Positions 1 through 6,977 of a stretch of 9,446 nt of DNA are shown here, one piece after another; the first letter of the stretch is position 1, and each line of letters opens with the position of its first letter. Made by a program: the position numbers and the translations under genes. Source of the stretch: PWND01 sp964601515 (GTDB lineage Bacteria; Bacteroidota; Bacteroidia; Bacteroidales; UBA7960); NCBI GenBank assembly GCA_964601515.1, contig CAZRNU010000119.1:1-9446 (forward strand), read 5' to 3'. A model generated the notes under the pieces. The model saw only the letters and a list, made by a program, of their open reading frames with translations, was not told the DNA's origin and ran no database searches.

Positions 1-249
1 AAGCATTATATGCCAATATCCATTTCGTCTTGCAACAGAGAAAATATCTGATGGTCATTGACTACCGTTAGATTTAAATGCAGTATACTGGGGGCTTAGT
101 TTGCTAATTCTTTTAATAATGTAGTCTTCTGCCAAGTCTCCATATTCTCTATTGGAAAGACCACTTAACCCTGCACTTTCTAAAATAACATTCTTTTCGT
201 ATTTCCATTTTTTTACGATGTATATAACGAAAGCTTCGAAATTTTTCAT
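1..249 (-). pseudogene. PD-(D/E)XK-like nuclease, N-terminal part, interrupted by in-frame TGA; runs off window
   Basis: Translation from the ATG at 249 gives 64 residues (MKNFEAFVIYIVKKWKY...) and then meets TGA at 55-57. The same frame continues without a stop for 18 more codons to the window edge, reading PSDIFSVARRNGYWHIML. Read across the stop, GDLAEDYIIKRIS (about residues 36-48), then FKSNGSQ, then PSDI, resembles the start of small PD-(D/E)XK endonucleases and Holliday-resolvase-like proteins: an acidic helix, a Gly-Ser turn, the first catalytic Asp in PSD, and a beta strand that would lead to the (E/Q)xK pair beyond the edge. CGA (Arg) to TGA by one C-to-T change, or TGG (Trp) to TGA, would explain the stop. 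It lies 146 bp downstream of the ATPase on the same strand. The family call is from pattern recognition and the catalytic Lys is not visible. A sequencing error at this base is possible. Confidence 0.55.
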
Positions 250-296
250 AATATATTATATTTGATTATAGAAAATTGGTTTATAGAGTAGTCTAT

Positions 297-395
297 TTAA
301 TTGCATAATACTTCATTTCTGCTTTGAACACCTATCTTATCAGCAATATTCGCTGGGTATTTCAGGCCGCTTATAGTCCTAAATATTAGCTTTGT
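297..395 (-). other. Gap between ATPase and nuclease; protein-like reading frame after the ATPase stop
   Basis: Directly after the ATPase stop (396-398) its frame runs on for 32 codons to TAA at 297-299. The stretch includes KYPANIADKIGVQSRNEV, which has the spacing of a helix-turn-helix (IADKIGV as first helix, a turn, SRNEV as recognition helix). It is also somewhat richer in G and C than its surroundings. It could be a remnant of a C-terminal DNA-binding domain or of another gene, or chance. No start codon, promoter or terminator is evident, and the rest of the gap (250-296) is plain AT-rich DNA. Confidence 0.2.
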
Positions 396-1913
396 TTATT
401 TCATATTGTTATGTAAATATATCTTAACAATATAATGAATTACTATGTCTAGTTCTTTATTGAAATTTATTTCAATATTTCTATCTTCTCTGTGTTTAAA
501 GTATACTGCAGATGAATTTTTTTCTTTATTGCCAATCAGAGAGTAGTTAAACATTAAATCAATTATTTCATCTGTTGTTCTTGAGAATTGATAATACTTT
601 AGTTTCTCCATTAAATTATCGTATGTAAATGTATTTTGATCAACTAAACTTTTAAGCACTTTTAAAATGAAGTTCTTGTCATTTTCTTTAATTAATGCCG
701 TTAACTCATTACTAATTTCATTTATAGCTTCAGATGAATATTTACCAAGAAGTTTATTGATATCTTGATTATTTAAGGGAATTTTAAACTCAAAGTTAGA
801 AATTGGTTTAAAAAACAAAATTAAATCCCTAGGCTTACAGAATGTATGATCTATAACGTATTTAAAACTCGACTCTTTGTAAAATTGACCGTTATCATCA
901 ATTAATGAATTCCAAGGATTGTTTGGAATTGATAGTTGGATATTATTATTTTCAAAGTTATGTTTAATACGTTTGTCGATAAACATTTTTAATTTTAGTA
1001 GGTTTTCATTCATTTTGTATATATCGTATTCGTACCAAATTAGTGGCATTTCATAACTACTAAATATTTTAGCAGTATCGGCATAATTCCTTTTCAAAAC
1101 GCAAGCAATATCATTTCTAAGTAGAATTATAACCTTTGCATCAATCGGGTTTTTTCCGAAAACATTGTTGTTAATATCTTTAGATATTCTAATTAGGTTT
1201 GTAAGTGTTATTAGGTTTTGCTCATTGTCAAATTTAAGTCCAATATCTAGGTCGTCAAAAAAAAGATAATATTTATTGTCGTTATTATCTTTACTCATTA
1301 CAGAAATAATTGCGTCTTCAAGATAGGGTATTAGTTTGTAGAATGGAGCCTTGGAAAGTTTAAACTGAAAATCCCTCCCATATTTAGCCATAAAACTCTT
1401 TAAATTATCAATTTTTACTTCAACACCCTCCTTTTTAATAATTTCAATAATTTCAAAATTTTTAATTTCAATATAACCTGAATTTCTAGTAACAAAGTGT
1501 TTTAAATCCTTCATCCCTGTAATGCCTTGTAAGGATTCATTTTCGGTTAACATTTTTATAAACTTTGTTAAGATTATCCATTTGAATAAAAGTTCTTGTT
1601 CAATGTCAACTCCCGATTCTTTTCCTATTTGAGTTATTTTTTCAATATCAATATCATCTTTTCTCACAAAATCAACAAAACAATTAGGTTGTTGAGTTTT
1701 TTTATAAAATAAATATTCTGCTATAGCTGTTTTTCCCGAACCTTTACGTCCTGTGATAATGAATTTTTCAGTATCAAGTTCTGGCAGAATATCAAGAAAG
1801 TCCTCAAAAACGTCATATAGTTTTATCTTAGACTTATGAGTAGATTCTGCTTCTGCTTCTGGAGATCCTATTTGAAAATTTCTGGTTGTAGGTTTTTGAT
1901 TTAAAATTTTCAT
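396..1913 (-). CDS. P-loop ATPase, Sll1717-like family, probable defence ATPase
   Basis: The product has 505 residues. The N-terminal QIGSPEAEAES motif (14-24) followed by a short helix and FIITGRKGSGKTA (51-63) is the layout I associate with the Sll1717-type P-loop ATPases. Walker A is GRKGSGKT (55-62). Walker B is probably YLFFDDLD (216-223), with hydrophobic residues before paired Asp. VIILLRND (261-268) looks like a sensor-1 strand (LLR-[ST/N]-D). The rest is helical, Lys- and Asn-rich, with no membrane segment or signal peptide, so a cytoplasmic ATP-driven switch or signalling protein is likely. The gene follows the DUF4238 terminator and has its own -7-like box and a leader ORF upstream; a nuclease-like fragment follows it. 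The ATG at 1913 is kept because the next upstream in-frame ATG is cut off by two TAA stops. Biochemical function is not known from sequence; a role in defence is inferred from context. Confidence 0.8.
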   Translation of the reverse strand: MKILNQKPTTRNFQIGSPEAEAESTHKSKIKLYDVFEDFLDILPELDTEKFIITGRKGSGKTAIAEYLFYKKTQQPNCFVDFVRKDDIDIEKITQIGKESGVDIEQELLFKWIILTKFIKMLTENESLQGITGMKDLKHFVTRNSGYIEIKNFEIIEIIKKEGVEVKIDNLKSFMAKYGRDFQFKLSKAPFYKLIPYLEDAIISVMSKDNNDNKYYLFFDDLDIGLKFDNEQNLITLTNLIRISKDINNNVFGKNPIDAKVIILLRNDIACVLKRNYADTAKIFSSYEMPLIWYEYDIYKMNENLLKLKMFIDKRIKHNFENNNIQLSIPNNPWNSLIDDNGQFYKESSFKYVIDHTFCKPRDLILFFKPISNFEFKIPLNNQDINKLLGKYSSEAINEISNELTALIKENDKNFILKVLKSLVDQNTFTYDNLMEKLKYYQFSRTTDEIIDLMFNYSLIGNKEKNSSAVYFKHREDRNIEINFNKELDIVIHYIVKIYLHNNMK

Positions 1914-1931
1914 AATATTTTACAATAATTT

Positions 1932-1991
1932 TTAAATAATACAATTAAAGGATGAACGTTTTTCTTTTTCTAAACATCTAATAACTTCCAT
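1932..1991 (-). CDS. Putative 19-residue leader peptide upstream of the ATPase
   Basis: The small ORF reads MEVIRCLEKEKRSSFNCII and ends in TAA at 1932-1934, leaving 18 nt to the ATPase ATG. It is preceded by AGGAGGTGA with a 6-nt spacer, complementary over nine bases to the standard 16S 3' end. The ATPase itself has no such site. It is in the same frame as the ATPase, separated by TAA and a second TAA. It might couple translation to the ATPase, act as a regulatory leader, or be a relic of a longer ATPase N-terminus. No homologue is recognised, and the call rests on the ribosome binding site and position. Confidence 0.4.
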   Translation of the reverse strand: MEVIRCLEKEKRSSFNCII

Positions 1992-1997
1992 TTATAT

Positions 1998-2006
1998 TCA
2001 CCTCCT
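1998..2006 (-). promoter_or_regulatory. Perfect Shine-Dalgarno site of the leader ORF
   Basis: The plus strand reads TCACCTCCT, so the transcript carries AGGAGGTGA six nucleotides before the leader ATG at 1991. Bacteroidota genes usually lack such sites and no other start in this window has one, which singles out the leader ORF. The site continues upstream into a G-rich tract (minus strand, 2007-2018), so part of the match could reflect a simple purine run. Confidence 0.5.
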
Positions 2007-2017
2007 CTCCCCACCCC

Positions 2018-2025
2018 CAAATATA
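2018..2025 (-). promoter_or_regulatory. Candidate -7 box (TATATTTG) for the leader ORF and ATPase
   Basis: The minus strand reads TATATTTG, matching the Bacteroidota TAnnTTTG consensus, 26 nt before the leader ATG and just upstream of the G-rich tract. No TTG at the expected -33 distance is seen. Further upstream, AGCTG (2043-2047) and CAGCT (2069-2073) form an inverted repeat with a 21-nt spacer holding two copies of TAACATT, a weak operator candidate. The box lies after the DUF4238 terminator, consistent with separate transcription of the ATPase. Nothing else is seen between 2026 and 2147. Confidence 0.35.
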
Positions 2026-2147
2026 CCAAACAAACCAACATGAGCTGGTAACATTATATTAACATTGTCAGCTAGTTATAAACACACATTAATAAAATAC
2101 TGATTAATACGTGATTTCAGAGTGTAGAAAAGATAAAATGCAATTTC

Positions 2148-2173
2148 AAAAAACTGGTTTGTGGTTTACCAGT
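2148..2173 (-). terminator. Rho-independent terminator after the DUF4238 gene
   Basis: On the minus strand ACTGGT, a 9-nt loop and ACCAGT form a 6-bp stem that is followed by six T. It lies 25 nt after the DUF4238 stop codon. The stem is short but the T tract is correctly placed. It would end the restriction-enzyme/DUF4238 transcript before the ATPase unit. Confidence 0.55.
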
Positions 2174-2197
2174 GTGTTTGTTGGTCAGCAAAAACTA

Positions 2198-3145
2198 TTA
2201 TTTCTTATCAGAAATCAATTTGCCAATTAGTTCAAGCTGCTCTTTTGAATGCCCAATAATTATTTCGTTTGCCATGTCTGCAATGGCTTTATTTATTTTT
2301 TTCACAGTTATTAAGTCAATATTATTGTAAAAAAACTTCTTAAATATATCACAGCACTTTTTATGCGATTTTATTAAAAACAAAACACTTTTAGGGGATA
2401 TCGGAAAAACAAAGGCTTGAATATTATCAAAATTAGTATTAAATATTTTATCTCTATAATTCATTGTGAAACCAGGATTATCCGAGGTTATGAATGGACA
2501 TTCATAATTTGTAACAAACACATATGGTTCCCAAGAAATAAGTTGTTGTATTAATTCTTCACTAACGGGTTCGTGCTGATATAAACTTTGCCTGTATATG
2601 TTTAATTTATAATCAGGGTCATTGAATTTTGCAAATGCGATATTTGCCCTATTGTTTAACAATACGTTTGATTGGTACTCATTAAAGCCAAGCTCTTTTA
2701 ATAATGGGATTGCTTTGCATTTTACCTTATTAATTATTAATCCAATACCTCTATTATTAATGTTGATGTTGTTTAAATTAATGCTAAAGCTTGGGTTTCT
2801 ATGTTTTAAATTTACTAGGATTCTTATTAGTGAATCAAACTCTGATTTTGTAAATTTTTCAAAATAATCAATTTTATCAAATAGTCTGCTTAGTTCTTTT
2901 TCTTCATATTCAAATGCCTTCTTTTCTATAATTACTGGGTCATCAATGCCCATTTTTCTCATTATTTCATCATTGTTAATTGTATATCTGTTTTCTTCAT
3001 AACAAATTTGACTAACATTTCTTTTTTTTGCACGACTGTTGTATTTTGTGTCTTTTGCTAATATGTACAAATCACCAGCATTATTTAAAGCAAATCTTTT
3101 TAAATATACTTCAGGGACGTAATGATGCTTTTTCGGCACACTCAT
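2198..3145 (-). CDS. DUF4238 family protein, coupled to the type IIG enzyme
   Basis: The 315-residue product opens with MSVPKKHHYVPEVYLKRF, the N-terminal HHYVPxxYLKxF signature of DUF4238. Later family hallmarks are also visible: FITSDNP (218-224) and FVFPISPKSVLFL (about 245-257). Length is normal for the family, and no signal peptide or membrane segment is seen. DUF4238 has no firmly established function that I know of; the conserved His-His and Asp could be catalytic, but that is inference. Its ATG overlaps the restriction enzyme's TGA as ATGA, so the two are very probably translated together. The gene is markedly AT-rich (14 of 60 G+C at 2701-2760), unlike the end of the gene it overlaps. 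A terminator follows 25 nt after the stop. In this context it is likely an accessory or effector protein of the restriction unit. Confidence 0.85.
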   Translation of the reverse strand: MSVPKKHHYVPEVYLKRFALNNAGDLYILAKDTKYNSRAKKRNVSQICYEENRYTINNDEIMRKMGIDDPVIIEKKAFEYEEKELSRLFDKIDYFEKFTKSEFDSLIRILVNLKHRNPSFSINLNNININNRGIGLIINKVKCKAIPLLKELGFNEYQSNVLLNNRANIAFAKFNDPDYKLNIYRQSLYQHEPVSEELIQQLISWEPYVFVTNYECPFITSDNPGFTMNYRDKIFNTNFDNIQAFVFPISPKSVLFLIKSHKKCCDIFKKFFYNNIDLITVKKINKAIADMANEIIIGHSKEQLELIGKLISDKK

Positions 3146-6100
3146 AGGCCCCCCTCCACAATCCGCACCTCCTCCTCACTCAACCCATACAGCTCATAAA
3201 CCATACTGTCTATCTCCGCCTCTAATGCCGTGGTGTCTGCCGCCGGATCGGAGTTTTTGAGAGAGAGGATTATATTTACGTTTTTAGTTATCTGTTCAGA
3301 TATTTCAGAATTATCAAAAGGTAATGGAATTTGAGCCAGTTGATATGCGTATATGTCTTTATTGTTAAAGTTCAGGCTGAAAAAGTAATTAATTAGCCTC
3401 GAGTTAATAATACCAAGAAGTGTTAAAATAGGGTAGTCTGTTTTTAAAGTCAGGATACGTAAAGTATTTGTACACAAGAGTGTTTCATCGGTGTAAGTGG
3501 CAACTATTCGTTCTTTTAATGATAAGTTTCTTATTCTCTGTATTAAAATCCTAGGACTTGAATAAAGTGTAAAATCTTTGTATACAGATTTATCATTGTG
3601 ATTAAATCTTGTATAACCCGAAATCTTTTTTATGCAGTATTTGCCAATATTACCACCTACAATAATCGGAATTAAACCATCTTTTTGCTCTTTAATAATT
3701 TCTTCGCTATTCCCTCCAAATTCAACACCTCTATTCAAATTGCAAATTTCGCCAAGGGTGTTTTTGCTTTTAATTGAATACAATATTTTTTTATCATTTA
3801 CTGATAAATTTATTTTAAACTCATGATTTGGGAAGTTTCCAAAATCAATTTGTGCAACATTGCTCCTATAGCCATTTATAAACTCTTCTTTGTTTTTAGC
3901 AATTCTTACTTGATGATTTACAACACTATTATTTATTTTTTTATTGAACGATAAAATTCCGACATCGAGCTTAGCGTCTTGAAAAATAGTTTCATCTAGG
4001 TTAATTATTTCATTAATACATACATTGTTTAACAAAAACTTTCTAAGAGTGTTACAGTCTTTATTTGACAAGTAAGTACTTGATGTTATCATGGAAAAAA
4101 TTCCTTTTTCACGAAGAGTTTTATGCGCTAATTCTATAAATATTATATATAAATCAAATTGCCCCTGAGCCACATTAAAGCTTTCTATATAGTGTTTTTT
4201 CTCGTTATTGTTAATTTCTTTTACGCTTATATACGGCGGGTTCCCAATCACCACGTCAAAACCAATAAAGTTGCCGTCATCGTCCAGCACTTCGGGAAAT
4301 TCGAACCTCCACTCAAAGGCATTGTCAAATATCTTGTTGTTTTTTATGTCTTCAATTTCGGCTTCCAGCTTTTGTGCGTCTTTGGTGAGCTTGTCGAGCT
4401 TCTTTGTCCACTCTTCCTTTTCTTTCTTGGTCTGCTCAAACATTGCTGTCTGTTTGGTGAGGTTGAATATTTCGCCTTCCAGCTTTTTCAGCTTCTTCAG
4501 CTTGGGGTCGTTCTTGCCTATTTCGGTGCGGAAATCATTCTTTATATCGTTTATTAGCCTCAGCATCTCTCTCTTCTGCTCCTTGTTGTGGGCGTTGCGA
4601 TACGTCTGCACCGCCATACGGTAAGAATCTATCGTCCACCTGCTCTGCTTCAACGCCTGCCCAAGGTCCGCATCCAACGGAAAACGGCTTATGAGGGAGT
4701 TGCCGCGCTTGATGTTTATATCAATATTCGGCAAAGTTTCCAGCTCAAATCCATCTACATCTGCTTTGTAATAAGCATTCTTCAACAGCTCTATCCACAA
4801 CCTCAATCTGCATATCTTCACCGAGTTGGGATTGATGTCAACTCCAAACAGGCAGTTTTCTATTATAGCCTGCTTCTCGTGAAACAGTGCTTCCTGCACT
4901 CTCTGGCTTTCTTTTGAGCCGGGAATGTACTCAAACAGCTCTCCCTCTTCATCTGTTATAATCAACTCGTCGTTTACAACCTCAACATTGTAATGCTTCA
5001 ATCGCTTTCCTTCTCTGTCGGCCAATATTTTCAGGTCGTTCTTTATGGCGATAATTTCATTGAGCGCAGAAACAAGGAAATGCCCCGAACCAACTGCCGG
5101 GTCGCATATTTTTATAGAGTTCACTATATTGTTAGATTCTGCTATGTCGAGGTCTTTATTGAAAACATCGTTTATGCTCTCGCAATTCCAGCCTTTTGCT
5201 TCGTTGAACTTCTGCACCACCGCCCGCCTAATGGTTTCGCGACACATATACATGGTTATAAAGCCGGGCGTAAAAAACGAACCGTCTTTATACCCGTTTA
5301 TCTTTTCAAATATAAGCCCCAGCACAGATGCATTAATCAGCGACTTGCTTTCTTCCTGTATCTCTTCCGAACCTTCGCTGCTGAAATCGTAAGCATCAAG
5401 GAATCTAAACATATACTCCAATGCGCTAATCTTGCCTTTCAGTCTTTTGCCGGTATTGTCTTTCAGCACTGTTTGAGGGTGAAGCGGCATCTCCCTGTCG
5501 TCGTTGAGGTTGCTTATATAAATTGCCTTATCTTCAATCTCGGCAGATTCGAAAAGCGAACTGTTGAGGTATGGAACTTTCTCAAATTTTGTTTTCACCT
5601 CTTCGTTGCGATCCTCAGGTCTGCGCGCAAGCACGCTGAAAAACAGACTGTTGAGGTCGTCAAAGCTTTTTATCTTATCCATATTAAGAAATGCATAAGA
5701 CTTATCGCCCTTGTGATAATTGATTAGCTGTGCTTCCATCAGCTTCAAAAACAGTATCCTGTTTATCCACGTTATACACAACTCCAGCCCAACATTAAAA
5801 AGCTTCTCATTGTAATTTGCTCCAAATCTGTCGGAATCAGGCATGCGATTTACCTTGTCGAGAATGTCTAACTGATTTATGGCATTTTCAATCAGAGAGC
5901 CCAGACTTCTTTCTTCCTTGATCTTCCTTTCAATCAGCTTTTTGTTTTTGTCCTTAGTCTCCGCAAGTCCGATAATGTGCAGCAACTCTGCATAAAACAC
6001 CTTGTCCAGACTATTGCTGTCGTTGGTAAAAGGCAGTTTTAAAAGATGCTGGGGAGAGAAGATTTTGTAGAGGGAGATGAGTTTGGTGTCAGCTGAGGCT

Positions 6101-6750
6101 AAGGCTAAGGTTGAGGCTGAGGGTATGAATGTTCTGATATCAAAATGGGTGAAATAGATATCGGTTTTTATGTTGGCTACAAAAGGTTCGGCAATTTCTT
6201 TATAAAAGAAATCGGTTGTATTTCCTCCTTTTCTTCCTTCTGCAAAGTCGGTATAATCTTTTACAAAGCTTTTGTTGGCTGCAAAGAGTTTTTCAAACAT
6301 CTGTGCATCAAAAATAAACCACTCGAACAAATTTGTGGCTATTAGGTTTTTAAGGTCGGTGTTATGGTTAGAAATCCTTTCCCTCATATAATACAGCACA
6401 AGCTCGTGAAAAGCCTTGGTGTTGATATTGTCGGGGCGCAGCATTTCCGATTTGTTGCCCGGCTTTTTGGTTTCAATTATAACGCCTACAGTGCTTTTTG
6501 CATCCTTGCCATTGTGAATTACCTGGTCGTTGCGGCCTTTGGTATTTATAAAGAAATCCGGCTTATAATAAGTGTCGTTTAAAAATGTCGCAATAAGATT
6601 CTTGTGAAACTCTTCCAACTCAGCTTCATTAACGTGATTAAGCAGAGTGAAAAGATTTGCTTTAAAACTGTCAATTTGCGTACGGCTAGGCTTCAGCTTC
6701 AGAAAAGCTTTATTCAAAGCCTTTTTGGGAGTATGCAGGTGGAGGTTCAT
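3142..6750 (-). CDS. Type IIG restriction-modification enzyme (nuclease-methyltransferase-specificity fusion)
   Basis: The 1202-residue protein would both methylate and cut DNA. Numbering is from the ATG at 6750, chosen over a TTG five codons upstream because homologues as I recall them begin near LHTPKKALN. The N-terminal PD-(D/E)XK nuclease shows D75 (in GRND) and E93-x-K95 (in IIETKKP). An N6-adenine methyltransferase follows: FFTP (492-495, motif X region), DPAVGSGHF (550-558, SAM-binding motif I), GVDINP (636-641) and NPPY (837-840, catalytic motif IV). A Lys/Glu-rich coiled coil spans about 730-805, between the SAM and catalytic motifs. A TaqI-like specificity domain covers about 995-1145 and ends in a conserved-looking tail (ALEAEIDSMVYELYGL). 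All motifs are intact, so activity is plausible. The target site cannot be read from sequence. It heads an operon with DUF4238. Base composition shifts sharply within the gene (see findings). Confidence 0.92.
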   Translation of the reverse strand: MNLHLHTPKKALNKAFLKLKPSRTQIDSFKANLFTLLNHVNEAELEEFHKNLIATFLNDTYYKPDFFINTKGRNDQVIHNGKDAKSTVGVIIETKKPGNKSEMLRPDNINTKAFHELVLYYMRERISNHNTDLKNLIATNLFEWFIFDAQMFEKLFAANKSFVKDYTDFAEGRKGGNTTDFFYKEIAEPFVANIKTDIYFTHFDIRTFIPSASTLALASADTKLISLYKIFSPQHLLKLPFTNDSNSLDKVFYAELLHIIGLAETKDKNKKLIERKIKEERSLGSLIENAINQLDILDKVNRMPDSDRFGANYNEKLFNVGLELCITWINRILFLKLMEAQLINYHKGDKSYAFLNMDKIKSFDDLNSLFFSVLARRPEDRNEEVKTKFEKVPYLNSSLFESAEIEDKAIYISNLNDDREMPLHPQTVLKDNTGKRLKGKISALEYMFRFLDAYDFSSEGSEEIQEESKSLINASVLGLIFEKINGYKDGSFFTPGFITMYMCRETIRRAVVQKFNEAKGWNCESINDVFNKDLDIAESNNIVNSIKICDPAVGSGHFLVSALNEIIAIKNDLKILADREGKRLKHYNVEVVNDELIITDEEGELFEYIPGSKESQRVQEALFHEKQAIIENCLFGVDINPNSVKICRLRLWIELLKNAYYKADVDGFELETLPNIDINIKRGNSLISRFPLDADLGQALKQSRWTIDSYRMAVQTYRNAHNKEQKREMLRLINDIKNDFRTEIGKNDPKLKKLKKLEGEIFNLTKQTAMFEQTKKEKEEWTKKLDKLTKDAQKLEAEIEDIKNNKIFDNAFEWRFEFPEVLDDDGNFIGFDVVIGNPPYISVKEINNNEKKHYIESFNVAQGQFDLYIIFIELAHKTLREKGIFSMITSSTYLSNKDCNTLRKFLLNNVCINEIINLDETIFQDAKLDVGILSFNKKINNSVVNHQVRIAKNKEEFINGYRSNVAQIDFGNFPNHEFKINLSVNDKKILYSIKSKNTLGEICNLNRGVEFGGNSEEIIKEQKDGLIPIIVGGNIGKYCIKKISGYTRFNHNDKSVYKDFTLYSSPRILIQRIRNLSLKERIVATYTDETLLCTNTLRILTLKTDYPILTLLGIINSRLINYFFSLNFNNKDIYAYQLAQIPLPFDNSEISEQITKNVNIILSLKNSDPAADTTALEAEIDSMVYELYGLSEEEVRIVEGGL
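6092..6121. repeat. Five in-frame hexanucleotide repeats inside the restriction gene
   Basis: Five units of GCTGAG, GCTAAG or GTTGAG lie head to tail on the plus strand. On the coding strand they encode a Ser/Ala/Leu run within SASTLALASA (about residues 211-220), between the nuclease and methyltransferase domains. Unit gain or loss keeps the frame, so it would only change linker length. Confidence 0.6.
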
Positions 6751-6802
6751 AAGGGGCTTGTGCAATTAAAATTGAAGTGCAAGATAAGAAAAAAAGTGTT
6801 AA

Positions 6803-6844
6803 GTCGGCAGTCGACAGTCGAAAGTCAGCAGTCAGGTGTCGGGA
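6803..6844. repeat. Heptanucleotide tandem array 1 (six GTC-initial units)
   Basis: Six consecutive 7-nt units all start with GTC, for example GTCGGCA, GTCGACA, GTCAGCA and GTCGGGA. Units diverge mainly in the last four bases. The 13-mer GTCAGGTGTCGGG (6831-6843) recurs exactly at 9374-9386 in array 3, so the arrays are related. Confidence 0.7.
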
Positions 6845-6868
6845 TGTTTATGCGCCTATAAACCTGCT

Positions 6869-6895
6869 CGGTGGCTGAGGTACTCGAAGCCACCG
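6869..6895. repeat. REP-like imperfect palindrome
   Basis: CGGTGGCT (6869-6876) pairs perfectly with AGCCACCG (6888-6895), and inside it GAG (6877-6879) can pair with CTC (6883-6885) around GTA. This resembles the widespread intergenic palindromes with a CTGAG...CTCGAAG core. A T tract follows on the plus strand, but the element lies between divergent genes and no gene ends here, so a terminator role is unlikely. Confidence 0.55.
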
Positions 6896-6901
6896 CCTGC
6901 C
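6889..6901. repeat. 13-bp direct repeat, left copy
   Basis: GCCACCGCCTGCC here is repeated exactly at 7619-7631. The left copy overlaps the right arm of the REP-like hairpin; the right copy lacks the hairpin. Together they bracket the RhuM gene. Confidence 0.7.
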
Positions 6902-6968
6902 GACTTTTTAAAAAAAAATCGCAAGGTTCGCCATTAAATATTATTATACAATTCATGTATTTGTTACC

Positions 6969-6976
6969 CAAAGCTA
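6969..6976 (-). promoter_or_regulatory. Candidate -7 box (TAGCTTTG) for the restriction operon
   Basis: This is the only TAnnTTTG match that I found on the minus strand between the restriction gene and RhuM. It lacks a recognisable -33 TTG. If used, the transcript would have a leader of roughly 210 nt carrying the hairpin and the heptamer array. It lies one base away from the RhuM box on the other strand. Confidence 0.3.
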
Positions 6977-6977
6977 T

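Larger units (their letters stand above)
6801..6906. repeat. 106-bp intergenic repeat unit with 10-bp inverted ends
   Basis: AAGTCGGCAG (6801-6810) and its exact reverse complement CTGCCGACTT (6897-6906) bound a unit holding the heptamer array and the REP-like hairpin. No coding capacity and no clear target-site duplication are seen. It resembles a REP- or MITE-like element in the intergenic space between the restriction gene and RhuM (6751-7022). Confidence 0.4.

Noticed and set aside
55..57. TGA recoded as an amino acid
   Set aside because: The restriction enzyme and RhuM both end at TGA in expected places, so the standard code holds here. A selenocysteine hairpin was not apparent.
257..264. 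TATATTTG on the plus strand
   Set aside because: It matches the -7 consensus, but no plus-strand gene follows.
4993..5727. Long plus-strand open frame of 244 codons
   Set aside because: It lies wholly antisense to the methyltransferase part of the restriction enzyme, whose motifs are clear. The translation shows no recognisable domain, so it is a shadow frame.
6869..6912. Rho-independent terminator (hairpin plus T tract)
   Set aside because: The flanking genes diverge from this spot, so no transcript is expected to end here. The stem is better explained as a REP-like palindrome.
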